NCBI GenBank assembly: GCA_036346275.1
Contig: CM070724.1
Coordinates: 47,307,038-47,371,037 of the forward strand
Direction of reading: 5' to 3'
Length of the DNA stretch: 64,000 bases
Source: Otatea glauca
Taxonomy: Eukaryota; Streptophyta; Magnoliopsida; Poales; Poaceae
Position numbers and translations under genes: made by a program. The notes under the pieces were generated by a model. That model was not told the origin of the DNA. It ran no database searches and worked only from the letters and a program-made list of their open reading frames with translations. Numbering within the stretch: the first letter of the stretch is position 1; each line of letters begins with the position of its first letter. This document shows, in pieces, positions 24,244 to 35,569 of the stretch.

Positions 24244-25384
24244 AGGACCAAGTGCAATAGTATTGCAGTGTCACAACTTTCAAACAATAAGAAGACAGAT
24301 AAGACGGCTCTGCGTGTAAGATAAAACTAGGAGCTCCATCCTTTTTTTTTTTTTGGGAACAACTAGGAGCGCCGTCTGTCAGTGAGTGTTTGTGGGAATT
24401 CCTTGAGAATTAGAAATCATCGGTGTAAACCGTGTATGTGTAAATTTCACCATACAAATCGCCCTTTTTGTGCACTCTATCTCAAAATTATGTACCATGC
24501 ACGCTCATCACAATTCTCTGAATCCATCATAATCCGAGTCAGCAAAGTAGCTAGGAGCATATACGCTCGCAATGCCTCGCCATGGCATAATGCAACTGAA
24601 GATCCTTGTGCAGGCCAGCCCGCCAGTCATGCAGACAGATAGAGCCCAACTTAGGCGCGCAACGCGACAGGTCGTTCCTAATGCCGGCCGGTGTGGCCTC
24701 AACTGGTGTACGTCCAGATCCGGTCACGGTCGACGTCGATCTTAATAGTGGGCACGAATGCGTGCAGCGTGCGTGGATATAAAGTGGCGCCGGTCGCATC
24801 ACCACGCACAAATTGGCGCCGAGAATGGTGCACTACCACGCACAAATTAACTGAGCTCGGACTCTCATCTTTGGATAAGTGTACAAAAAAACGCGATGCT
24901 TGCATCTCCTTTTTTGCAAGCGCTCGGGCATACCGTGTTACAGTAGTCCTCACAATTGATAGGTACGGTTATAAATATATATATATAGTATAATTACTTG
25001 GGACACCATGGTGTCTGGGGACCATGATCTAAAAAAGATATTTTTCCTATGTATTTTCAAACGAATTCTTTTGAAATTTTTAGGATACTGAGTTTAACCA
25101 GTTTACTAACTAGTTCAAACCAGTTTGAACTGAAATTCAAAATATAGTTTCCCTTTTTTACGATAGTTTGGTTGTAGGTATGTGCTGATTTTATATATAA
25201 ATCAGTAAAGCATGTGATCCAAACTCGTTCAAAATATTTGAATTCGAGTATACTTTTTCAAAGGTATGTGTTTCATTTGAATTGTTATAGATGGGTATAT
25301 ACCCTAAAACTGAAATTTTTGAAAATTATACTCGAATATGGCTTGAATTTGCGCATTTGAAATCATGGTGCTCCATTCCGGCTT

Positions 25385-25386
<2 letters not shown>
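24244..25386. other. intergenic, no gene seen
   Basis: The stretch contains a poly-T run near 24341-24353 and a TA microsatellite near 24976. From about 24995 there is an AT-rich block starting GGGACACCATGGTGTCTGGGG that looks repetitive. Overlapping small open frames at 24.5-25.0 kb on both strands show no domain. Confidence 0.4.

Positions 25387-25441
<55 letters not shown>
25387..25441. repeat. (TA)n microsatellite, ~54 bp
   Basis: An uninterrupted TA dinucleotide run, directly abutting the LTR-like sequence that follows. Confidence 0.95.
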
Positions 25442-25443
<2 letters not shown>

Positions 25444-25929
25444 AACATAGGATCATAACAAAGACATAAGATATAGGTCTATAGCTCTTTATTGATATTT
25501 CTAGCGCGTGTACAATGTGTCTCCGTACCTCGACTTATATATGAGAATGAGAGACTTTTCTTGCGAAAGATAAAAGCTACATCCTAAAGTAATATACTGG
25601 AACTCTAGGTCCTAATTAGAAACCTCATAGGAGTTCATTTAGAAAAGTATCCACACATATAAGGAACAAATATTCCACAACACTTCCCTTGGACACTTTT
25701 CCAACGTCATACTCATGCCTCGTTAAAAACTTCTTCTGAAAACCTAGTAGAAAAAAAATAAAGAGAAGAAAAGAGTACATAGCTCGCGTGTCTCATGCTA
25801 TTGCACATGTTGCTTCAGTAAAAATCCTCAATTAAGAAAATCTAGTAGAACAAAATTCAAGTAAGGAAAAAAGAGTACAACATATTATCCCAAAAGATGA
25901 TCACATATGAAGTTTAAATATCTTCCCCC

Positions 25930-26275
25930 AAAGACTAAACTCTAAGAGTATTTTCATACCTACGCCTCTCACATGCTTCTCAAATGTGGAATTTGGTAAG
26001 CCTTTGGTAAATATATCAATTAGATTCTTACTAGTTTAAATCTTCTGTATTTCAATATTCCCTATCTCTTGCTACTCATGAGAATAGAAATAGTTAGGAG
26101 ATATGTGCTTTGTCATGTTCATCTTGACATAACTTCCCTTTATTTGTGCAATGCATACCACATTATCCTTGTGGATAATCGTAATGATATTATCCACCTC
26201 TACACCGTATGACTCTTGAATATAATGAATCCATCTTCAAAGTCAAATGCACTCTTGGTTTGTTTCATATAGCAC
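25930..26275 (-). pseudogene. copia polyprotein C-terminal (RNase H) fragment
   Basis: Read on the minus strand it gives MTKHISPNYFYSHE, then a stop, then NIEIQKI, another stop, and TSKNLIDIFTKGLPNSTFEK. This is the standard tail of Ty1/copia polyproteins (the TKHI...DIFTK.LP motif). In-frame stops show it is dead. It lies next to the 25442-25682 LTR-like segment. Confidence 0.75.
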
Positions 26276-27499
26276 AAGGATCAACACCATTACCCTAGGC
26301 TCCAATTTACCAAAAGCATGCCAGCATTCAGCTGGTTGGCATTAATCGCCAAGTTTTTACTAATAAGTAAGAATAATATGTCACATATTACAACGGTGTG
26401 AATAGTATAATAATAGCATATCAATAACCTAGGGTTTCCTCGACATGTATATTGTATAGAGATCAAAGAGGGTTTTACCAATAGTATTATTGGGTTTTAA
26501 CTACTAACCAGTTTATTACAAAATAATTTTACCAAATTAATTATGCATCCTATTAACTACAAAAAATATACATATAGTATATGGGATCAACGTGATCAAG
26601 GGTGTGACTTGCCTCTCGATCGGTGTGGTCGATCTATTTACTCAACTTTTATTCTAATACCCTTCGTCTTGCACGATGTCGTCTAGCTCGGGTCGTCGTA
26701 CCAATCCTCAAGTTCTTCGTCTTGGAAGTCTGTCTTTGTGGTCTCCTTCTACTCCAAGATCGACCGAGCCGTATTCCAACATAAATAAATGAAAGCGACA
26801 AAAATCCAATAAAACACTGACATACGAAATACGAGTTGACAACAATTTGAAAATAAAATTTCGTGGAAAGTTTAAAAGAAAATGGAGCTTGCCTAGCTTT
26901 TGGGTGAAGATAAGGTTTTAGGGTTTCATGTGAACTAGACTTAAGACAAATATCAGGAGAAGCCGAAAATGGTGAAGATTGAGAGGAGTTTTGCTAGGAT
27001 GGCATGCAGTGATGTCGTCAGAGGACTTGCCAAGATATGGTTTTTATTGTTCATGCCTAACGATCTCAAGTTCATATGGGAATTTAGGGTCAACCGCTTA
27101 TGGACAATATAGATCATGTGCTTTTAAGGACTGCACTAGACGAAATCAATGCCGTACATGATTTGAGATGGACGTCTAGGATTTGGATTGGCCTAGGGTT
27201 ACATTGAACGAGCGTAAGGTTCATATGGAACAATTATCGTGTGAACTTGCTATAGGAATGGACAACAAACGAACAGATTCGGATCGATTTAGACTAACAA
27301 GAAAAATTACTTGGGATGTGTGAAAAGTGATGTCTTTACTCTGCTATCAATAATTTGATAGAAAATTAGATCGTAATTTATTGAACCAGATAACAAGGAT
27401 TGGACCGATTACTAGAATAAGTGAGAAAGCCGATAAATAGTGAAATAGGACGACATCTACAAGGGTTAACGTTGGCTCCACAGTGCAGAACTGGTGAAT

Positions 27500-28442
27500 A
27501 GTGCCAAGAAACCATGAAGGTAGCTTCAGCTCAACACCGGCAAAAATTGTGCAAAACGAGCTGCCTCTAAATGACCATTTTCCAAATCCATCGTGATCAG
27601 GTGGAATTTGAACCCTTTCATTCGTGAGGGGTTGTGATAATCAAGGTTACAAATTTTGTTTTTGCGCCACATCTCAAAGCAGCCGAAATCTGAAATTTTG
27701 GTGAGATTTGCTTTGGGAGGCATGGAGAGGCTAAGAGAATAAGCAATTTGGAGGGGAGGCCCCATAGAGCACGAAGTTAGCCCATTTGTCATGGCGTCTT
27801 GAGTGGGTGATAATGACTCATCGGTGTCGAGGAAGAGAACAAAGCAGGCAGCAGCAAAATATCCACCAGAGGGCGAAGCTAGGTGCGATGCGAAGTTGTT
27901 ACGTTGCAGTTGCTATTTATAGGCTCTAGAAGGCGGTATCTGGGCGCAAGGGCGTGAGGTAGGAATGGAGTGGTAGTGCCGAACGCATGGATCTTGGCAC
28001 GTGTGCGACTGCTTGAAGCAGGATCTAACCGCAGTAGGGGAAGTGATCCAGAGCCCAGAGGAGTAGCTGCATGAAGCTTTGGCGTTAGCATGTGTGTCGC
28101 TATCAGAGACTCAGAGAAGATGGTGGCGTTCAAGATGTGCACGGCATAGGGCGGTGAGGAGAGAGCATACGGCGGTAGGGCGTCGAAGAGACCACAGGAG
28201 GATGGCATTGTGACTGTGAGGTCGAGGCGTGACCTATGACAACGGGGTTTAGGATTTTGTTTTAGGGAATTGAAAAATTTCAGTGGTTTTTCAAAAAAAA
28301 TCAACAAGAAATTAAATCGAGAAAAGCCAAATAAATTCCAGAAACTTCAGCAAAAATAGGGGAAATTTCAGAAAAATGAAAAATTTTAGAGAGTGGGTTT
28401 TAAGGTTTTGGTTTAAAATTAAGTAAAATTTAGGTTGTTACA
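27500..28442 (-). repeat. possible LTR fragment starting TGTAACAACC
   Basis: On the minus strand the block begins TGTAACAACCTAAATTTTAC at 28442, an AT-rich start followed by a GC-rich part, like the gypsy LTRs at 2547/14087. I could not find the other end or a target duplication. Minus-strand frames such as 28307-27879 have no recognisable domain. Confidence 0.3.
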
Positions 28443-29121
28443 CATGGCGGCGATGATGACAACCATCCTAGGCTCGACCGGCCTGGCGGATCGATGATGG
28501 TGACATTCGGCGTCTCGCCAAAGCGAGATCATTGGTGACTTACCACACTCGTGGCGTGGTGTCCTGCCCACTGTCACAGCATGACGAAGACGACATTTGG
28601 TGATCTCGATGGTGTTCTGGCGTCCTCACCACAGGGAGGCACACGACGACAGCACACGCACGGCATTTCCAGTCGGTTGGCCGATGATCATCCATAAAGC
28701 ACGATGCAACGTCGATCATAACACGGCGTGATCCAATGGCCAGTGCATCGATTTGGTGGCGCCACGACACTGCCCAATGCCTATAGCTATTTGGTGGCCA
28801 CACCAAGGCGCGGCATGAATCGACGGTCGAAGATCCCGATGCATGACAAGGCATGAAACAACAACAATCGCACCAAGGCGCAAAACGATGACTGAGGTTT
28901 GATTGAAGCTAATCCCACACAAGGTAAGACATCGTCCATGTTAGAAGAATAGAAAATCGAGGAGATGTCGAATAAATCCGGCCATTGAATTGACCAAGAA
29001 AGATCAAGCAACAATCTTTGAAGCATGAATGACTTTCGCTCGGGAGCACTCTCGTGATGATGACATGTTATATACCAAGGTCGTTGTTGACCAATCATGA
29101 TCACGTAAATACGATATCAGA
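28443..29121. other. GC-mixed stretch, no gene recognised
   Basis: Several overlapping minus-strand open frames (for example 28854-28540 and 29104-28787) show no known motif. Probably interior of the surrounding degraded element. Confidence 0.3.
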
Positions 29122-29375
29122 ACAGGGACACAAGATGTAGATCCAGAACTCTCTACTTTTTATTGACATTTTCTGGTACGTGTGTGCAATGTGCTCCTAC
29201 TTCACCACTTATGTATATAGGAGAGAATGTCACTTTTCTTGCAAGTGAATAAAGCTAGATAGTAGATTAATCTATTAGGATTTTGAGTTCTAATTAAGAA
29301 CCTCATAAGAATCTGCTTAGGAAAGTGTCCACACATATATAGAATAGAATATTCCACGATAGTTAAGACTTGTCA

Positions 29376-32211
29376 AATAAGCTAAGATTTTTTTCTTGAA
29401 ACAAATAAGCTAAGAAATTAGACTGTGCAATTACAGACAGAATGATAATGTTGTCCACTGGAGCATGTGAGACCAGATGGCGTCAAATATATAGCATCTG
29501 TGAGGAAAGGGTTTGTGTGCAGTCCAAATGGGGACTACAACTTAAGCAGTCCCCAGTCCTCAATACTGTCCGACCGAGCCAACGAATAGGCCGGATCATC
29601 CAACAGTGTGTTGCTACAAGAAAACCAATACAGTGTTTTTGAACAGTATTCTTAAAAGATCTAGGCTATCGCTTTTTGATTCAATGCTCCATATGTAACT
29701 TTTTGAGTTGCAGTCCCAATAAGACTGGATTAGATCTCTTTCCCATCTCTGATTTAGCCCCTTGAGCTATTGGTGAGGTCATTCTGTACATCGAATACTT
29801 TGCCTGGAGGAGTAAAAAACAAGGCTAGGGCTAAAGGAATCTTCTTCCCTTAGCTCTAAGATAATGCCATTAGACTAAAAGCTCTAAGATAATGCCATTA
29901 GACTAACTTAAGATAACATCATAGGTAAGAGTGTGGAAATTGGGATTGACTATGCTTAAGATAACATTTTGCATCTAATTATTCGGGGCCGCTCTTGGGT
30001 CTCTTTCCATTGCAATGATACTGTTGGAAAGGAGCCGTATAGTCACTTCAGCCACCGCACTAGCTAGCCCGGCATCATCTACGATTCTACGATTCAATCA
30101 TTTGCAGCTGGTCCAAATCGACGACCAATCCTGCCCAACATTGCCATTTGCACGCACGCATGGATCGGGACACGCGACGATTCCCCAGTTTGCTCCATGT
30201 GATCGCAAGGTGGCAAATGTTCTTGCTAGAGAAAGACGGACGGCACGCCGCTACTTTCTGTTACAGGCGGCAAACCTTCCCTGCTTCTACTTTCTACCCC
30301 GTGTGCATGCTACGTGAGATGTAAAAGTATTTTGTGGTTGCCGTCCTCGTCGTCGTCTAAAAGCTGTTCAGTGTTCAGCTTTCAGCTTTGTCCGTTTGGC
30401 TGTCCCACTGACATTGGAAGCTTCCTAGCTTTTGGTAGTTAGCAGCATTATTATCCCTTTTGAGGCACGAGTAGAACTCAGGAGTATGATTTCAAAGAGG
30501 ACAGCGCGCGCGCACATTGTTGATTGGCCGGCGGATGCCAGGACACTGGTTATTGTCGGGAGCAGGAGCAGTTAATAAGTTACTTCCCAGTTACAAGGGA
30601 GATTAATAAGGAAATCCTCAGCCTTCCTATGCGTAAAACTGTGTTTTCTTCTCTGCGACATTATGTCGTGTGAATCAATTCTATCTACTCATGTATGCAA
30701 TCTATTTGGACAATCCATGTTAATTAGTGGGTACCGTCGAAAAGCTCAATAATTAAGACATAGGCAGATCATCTCCCATAAACAGAACTAGGCCCTTTTT
30801 CTTCTCCTTCTCCTTAGATCTTCTAAGGTTTGTGTAGACAATTTCAGAAAACATCACATTTCCTATGGAAATCTTATTATGGATAAAAGCATCCATGTGA
30901 CCGCAAAGAAACAAAATGAAAATGAACCTTTTGGTTAATATGTAAAGTGCATAGAATACGTACATGTGTATAGTCCAAGGTCACCACCTCTATTAGCAAA
31001 AAAGGGAACAAATAGCCATGAAGAATTACGTAAATTAAGACGAACGCAGAGAAAATACGACCATTACAAGTTTCTCGAAGGGTCTGGTTGTTATTTGAGC
31101 AAGATCAAACGGTCCAGATTTTTCGGATGACGTGGCGCACTAATTTGCAGGGAACCCAGAAGGTTTCATATATAGATATATATACTACTACTATGTGGTA
31201 CAGGACAGATGACCCAAATTATAAGCCACAAGAAATGACGTGTTACTAGTATGCTGCCACTAGATTAATCCCGTAAAACTCTGATACTTCAACGTCCTAA
31301 TGGTCGGGCACTGCAAGTTTTCTTATCTTTCTTGCTAACAAACACTTCACAAACCGCACGAGGTAGCGAAACAACAAATAGACTTGACATCATAAGACTG
31401 CACCAAAAATAGAAGTTTGCGCTCAACCTAAAGCTAAAAATTCACAACAAAGTCCATAACAAAATGTACTTAGATTCGTCTTTCGGTTGTAAGGAACCAG
31501 AGATCACAAATTCACAATGGTTCTTCTCCAGCGTGAAAATTTTTATAAAATCAGTCGATTTTCTAACCTTGCGGTCCAGCCAGCGGAGTCGTCTTCTCTG
31601 GTAGCAGAGTGATGAGTTAGGGTAGAAGTTCACCGGATTAGAGTTTAAGCTCACCGAGGCCCAACTATAGAGGGAGGGAGGGGCGGTGGGGGTGGGGCTC
31701 GGTTGAGGGTGGCGGAGGAGGCGATGCCACTGCCGACCGCGGGCTTGGTGGCCGGCGATGGGCCGTGGAGGCCAGCGAGGGCGATGAGGCGTGCGTGGCA
31801 AGTAGCTAGGGACCGAGTTGGGAGACGGACACCGTCAGAGATGAGGAAGAAGAAATGGTGAAGGGCAGCAGGTGGAGTGGCGACAGAGAAGGGGGGATAA
31901 CGATGGCACCGGCAGCCACGACTGTGGCAACGATGAGGCGGAGGGGCGTTGGATGGGGGCTGGGGAGGCAGCGCTGCGATCTGCTATGGGATCGAGACGG
32001 TGGCCTGAGCGATGGCAACGATTAAGGGCTTGTGTACTAGTAGACGGAGGAAATTTGAACCGGCCCATGAAACGACTGATCTTTTTCACGGCCACTGTGC
32101 ATTAGACAGTAACACCTTTTTACTTCCATGGAAACTTCAACTGACGGCATTCACTAGTGAATTTGTTCTGGCCAAAGACAGAATCCCAACACAGATTACA
32201 CGCATCAGGGC
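29376..32211. other. intergenic, downstream of the KAS I copy
   Basis: No gene is supported. A 26 bp phrase AGCTCTAAGATAATGCCATTAGACTAA is repeated near 29857 and 29880. A GC-rich part at 31570-32060 is open on both strands with proline/arginine-rich low-complexity translations and no domain. The 3' UTR of the minus-strand KAS I copy would lie left of 32212. Confidence 0.4.
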
Positions 32212-32757
32212 TTAAACGGTGCAAAATACTACCACTGAATTGTGTCCGCAAAATCCAAACGAATTGGAGATACCTGCATGGAAACGGGATTGACTCTGTA
32301 GGCATTGCCACTCACCAACGTGTACTTCGTGCTGCTGTTTTACATTACTCACCGTGTCAAATTGATCTACTGCCGCCTCTGGATTCTGCAGTTGACAGAG
32401 ATCACAACTCTTAGTTGCATATAATCATATTGCACTTACACTACAAGTGGGCCGGAAGAAGTCACAGGAAATCAATTCAGGTAATTGTCTTCTTTAGATC
32501 TTGCTAACTAAATTAGGTACAGCATTAATTAATTTAAACAAAATATACAAGACCACTTACTATTTGTACAAGAGTATTGCAGCTTCAGTATATGTACAAA
32601 GATCACTTACTATGTGGTAACATATAGCCACCGCTAGTTTCCTGGAGTTGCATATATACTTACAAATTGGTTTATAGTTGGATGCACGCATCCGGTGGTT
32701 ATAGCTTTGATGGTAGCAATGGCTTACAAAGTACAAACCTCCCGCTACGCCAAGGCA
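32212..32757 (-). pseudogene. KAS1: KAS I copy, C-terminal block (exons 5b-7)
   Basis: Exon 5b (32757-32664) continues CLGVAGGL, then after a frame change AIATIKAITTGCVHPTINQF and a GTAAGT donor. Exon 6 (32385-32316), after a CTGCAG acceptor, reads NPEAAVDQFDTVSNVKQQHE and VHV. Exon 7 (32273-32212) reads ISNSFGFAGHNSVVVFCTV and a stop. These match the conserved KAS I C-terminus (NVKQQHEVNVAISNSFGFGG in the family). Confidence 0.9.
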
Positions 32758-32789
32758 CACTACTACAGAATGGTATAACACTATCGTTT

Positions 32790-33475
32790 TATCTGGGTCG
32801 GTTCCTAACTTTTCAGAAAAAAAATCGGTTGTGATAGATGATTCGACGAGGGTTAATAATTGGCGCAAAATCATCACAATCGGTTCTTAGGTTAGAACCG
32901 ATTGTGACGAGCAAATGCACATCTGTGTCGGTTCTCATTGAAAAACCACATCTGTGTCGGTTCCAATTGAGAACCGATTGTGATGGCATTTACGTCTGTG
33001 TCGGTTTCTATTTAGAACCGATTGTGATGAGCAAATGCACATCTGTGCCGGTTATTATTGAAAAACCGATTGCAATACATGTTACATTTGTGTCGGTTCC
33101 AATTGAGAACCGATTGTGATGGTATTTACATCTGTGTCGGTTTTTATTTAGAACCGATTGTGATGAGCTACATCTATGTTGGTTCTTATTGAAAAACCGA
33201 TTGCAATACATGTTACATCTGTGTCGGTTCCAATTGAGAACCGATTGTGATGAGCAAATGCACATCTGTGTCGGTTCTTACTGAAAAACCGATTGTAATA
33301 GATGTTACATCTGTGTCGGTTCCGATTGAGAATCGATTGTGATGGCATTTACATCTGTATCGGTTCTAATTGAGAACCGATTGAGATGGTATTTACATTT
33401 GTATCGGTTTATATTGAAAACCGATTGTATTGGAAGGTATAATTGTGTCGGTTCCGACAGAGAACCGACTGCAAT
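32790..33475. repeat. left subterminal repeat cluster of the CACTA element
   Basis: More than ten copies alternate between GTGTCGGTTCCAATTGAGAACC and ACCGATTGTGATG-type phrases, spaced about 45-50 bp, each a short imperfect inverted repeat (CGGTT..AACCG) with a CACATCTGTG or CATTTACATCTG linker. These produce the many short overlapping open frames seen here, none of them genes. The right cluster (37675-38015) uses a different core, CTATCGGTTCTTTCTAAGAA. Confidence 0.9.
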
Positions 33476-34010
33476 GCGATGGCTGACTTCCATCTCCTCC
33501 GCATGTCTCCCTCTCCCAAAACGTCACACCACTCTCACTCTCACGCCTTCTCCCCACATCGCCGCCCCTTCCTAGGTTGCCGCCGGATCTGGCCTCCCCC
33601 GGATTGCTGTGCCACCACCCCGTCGCTGTCCCAAGTCCACCTCCCCTTAAGCCGACGCCAGATCTCGTCTCTCCCGTCGCCTCCACCGTCGATGAAGCGC
33701 CGCCTCCCACAACGTCGCCACCACATCCGGCCTACCCCCCACCGATACACCATCAGATCTGGCCTCACCCGTCGGGACACCGCGTCACCACTCCAGCATC
33801 TTCCTCCCCGAAGCGGCGCCCGCTCTCCTTCTTCTATAGCGGATAATGGGAGCCTCCTCTGGCTCCCCACCTCTATGCAGGCCTTCACCTCGAAGTTCCC
33901 CTGCTCTGCCGCCGCCAACCTCATCTGCACCCTCAACCTTCACCCCCGCGACTCTTCCCCCTACCATCATCTGCGCCCTCAACTAAGTACAGGGTTTAGA
34001 GCATAATCGT
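33476..34010 (+). other. GC-rich low-complexity stretch inside the CACTA element
   Basis: C-rich on the plus strand and open in several frames on both strands. Translations are Ser/Pro/Arg-rich with no domain. It may be a captured first exon or 5' leader, but nothing supports a product. Confidence 0.35.
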
Positions 34011-35162
34011 GTGCGTACCTTGCAGCAGCATGAGCAGTGTCGAATCCACCTACACAATTGGTTGAATCATCCATCGATTAGGGCATGATTTCATATCAAT
34101 AGGTAGGTAAGTTTGGACAACCTTATTGGCTAATTCTTCATGTGGCTTCTTTGCTTGCGCACACACGGATTCCTCCACTTACGTCAACCACCTTTGGTGT
34201 AAATTGTTACTATGTTAAATTATCTTACTATATCAGCATGGAAGAGTTGTTGCCATTCCACCTAATTCTTCATGGAGGTGCTCAATGGAGTGCTGGAGAG
34301 GAACCTAGCTGTTTTGTTTGAACACGATGACTTTGTGTTACATCAAGGCCACGGGGTTCTTAGATATGCTGGTCCTTCACTTTGCTTTCTTACTGCTGCA
34401 AAGGCACATTGATTTAAGCATAATTCTATATGTTTAGGAGCTGTGTATGTCATTGAAGTTTTAATCAAGACAGCGGGTTCCTTTTGCCAAAATTTGCTAA
34501 TTTATGGTTGCTAATTTGACATCTATGCTTTGTAGGGCTTGAAAGTTTTCAGGAGAATTTCATGTGAGTTAAGTATTTGCTTCAGCACGTGGTTACCTCT
34601 ACATTTTCTTCAATTCAAGGTGTGGTTATGCTATGCTTTGAGGAGATCATTGTTTTCCAGTTTTTTCCCCTTTTGATCATAAAACTAGAGAACAAGGGGG
34701 AACTTTCAATTTGTTTGTAACTGCTAGATATTTTGATTATTGATTATGGGAACTTTCAGTGGCGATAACAACTTATAGGCATCACAGTGTATCTACTTTT
34801 ACTAACTTCTGTGCAGGCTATGTTGAGAAGGGTGCATTCTTCGTATTTCTAGGTCTGATTAGGATTGAGCTAAGCATACGAGTTTCATAAAATCAAGGGG
34901 CAATCGGCAATATCAGTGGGCAACATCTTGAAGGTTGTTGCATGCAGGTAATTCTGACGTAGCAGCGCCCATCAATATGCAAATGTTGCCTTCTTACTGT
35001 ACAATCTGACAAACTGTTCAATGCCATGCTATTCAGTACATTATTTAGTTTTTGGGAGTAAATTGGAGCTGGTGCTCAAAACTTGTAGAATTTATTGTAA
35101 TCGAGACTTTTAGCTATATTAACTCAGTTAGTGCTTTAGTGATAAACATCCTCTATGTTTAG
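34011..35162. other. CACTA interior, intron-like
   Basis: AT-rich, with no open frame of interest. It precedes the captured GT31 exon and may include the captured gene's introns. Confidence 0.4.
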
Positions 35163-35354
35163 GCAGCAAGGCAAGCTGTTGGCATCACTTGAGATGGAGC
35201 AATGGTCACGCAAAAAGCATGAAGGATTTGTTGGGAAATATAGAGACAAATGGAACTCATTCTAGGAAGAAGCCACTGGTTGTTATTGGAATGATGACAA
35301 GCTTTGGCAGAAAAAACTACCGTGATGCTGCCTGAAAATCATGGCTTCCAACAG
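35163..35354 (+). pseudogene. captured beta-1,3-galactosyltransferase (GT31) exon
   Basis: After a TTTAG acceptor the exon reads QQGKLLASLEMEQWSRKKHE, then GFVGKY, a 1-nt shift, ETNGTHSRKKPLVVIGMMTS, FGRKNYRDAA, a TGA, and KSWLPT before a GTACC donor. This is the start of the galactosyltransferase domain of plant GT31 proteins (KPL.VIG..T.FGRK..RDA.R.SW.PTG), Golgi enzymes that galactosylate glycans or arabinogalactan proteins. The catalytic part further on is absent. The TGA replaces the usual Arg codon. It lies inside the CACTA element next to the solo LTR. Confidence 0.8.
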
Positions 35355-35569
35355 GTACCACTTTATTGTACATGTGTTATAGGCCATGGCCATAAATTCA
35401 TATCATAATAGTGATACTTAGATTTAGTAATTCAGTGGTGATAACTAGGTTACAAAGTGCTTATAGTACCTTGACATAAAAATGATACCGTTCAACCATT
35501 TCCCAGGTCATGGTATTAGACTGTTATATTTCCAATGGCAAGTACATATGTTGGAAACATCAGTGTGGT

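Larger units (their letters stand above)
25442..29375 (-). mobile_element. degraded Ty1/copia-type element, minus strand
   Basis: Two related LTR-like segments (25442-25682 and about 29122-29375) share blocks such as TCCACACATATA...GAA..A.ATATTCCAC and CTAATTA..AACCTCATA.GA. They are in the same direction. The left one is followed directly inward by the end of a copia RNase H in reverse orientation, as expected for a minus-strand element. Most of pol is missing and replaced by unrelated sequence. Boundaries are approximate and no TSD was found, so these could be two separate remnants. Confidence 0.5.

Noticed and set aside
25442..29375. A complete intact copia element
   Set aside because: Only LTR-like ends and an RNase H tail with stops were found; the middle is unrelated sequence and no TSD is visible.
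31442..32105. Minus- and plus-strand frames just downstream of KAS I
   Set aside because: Low-complexity, GC-rich, open on both strands; no homology recognised and no splice logic.
32790..33475. CRISPR-like regularly spaced repeats
   Set aside because: Plant genome, repeats in alternating orientation bounded by CACTA termini; these are transposon subterminal repeats.
32838..33493. Overlapping open frames with repeated VLIEN/VGTDREP-like peptides
   Set aside because: They are translations of the CACTA subterminal DNA repeats on both strands, not a protein repeat family.
33443..34006. 187-codon GC-rich open frame
   Set aside because: Open on both strands because of C-rich composition; no domain, no splice context that ties it to the GT31 exon.
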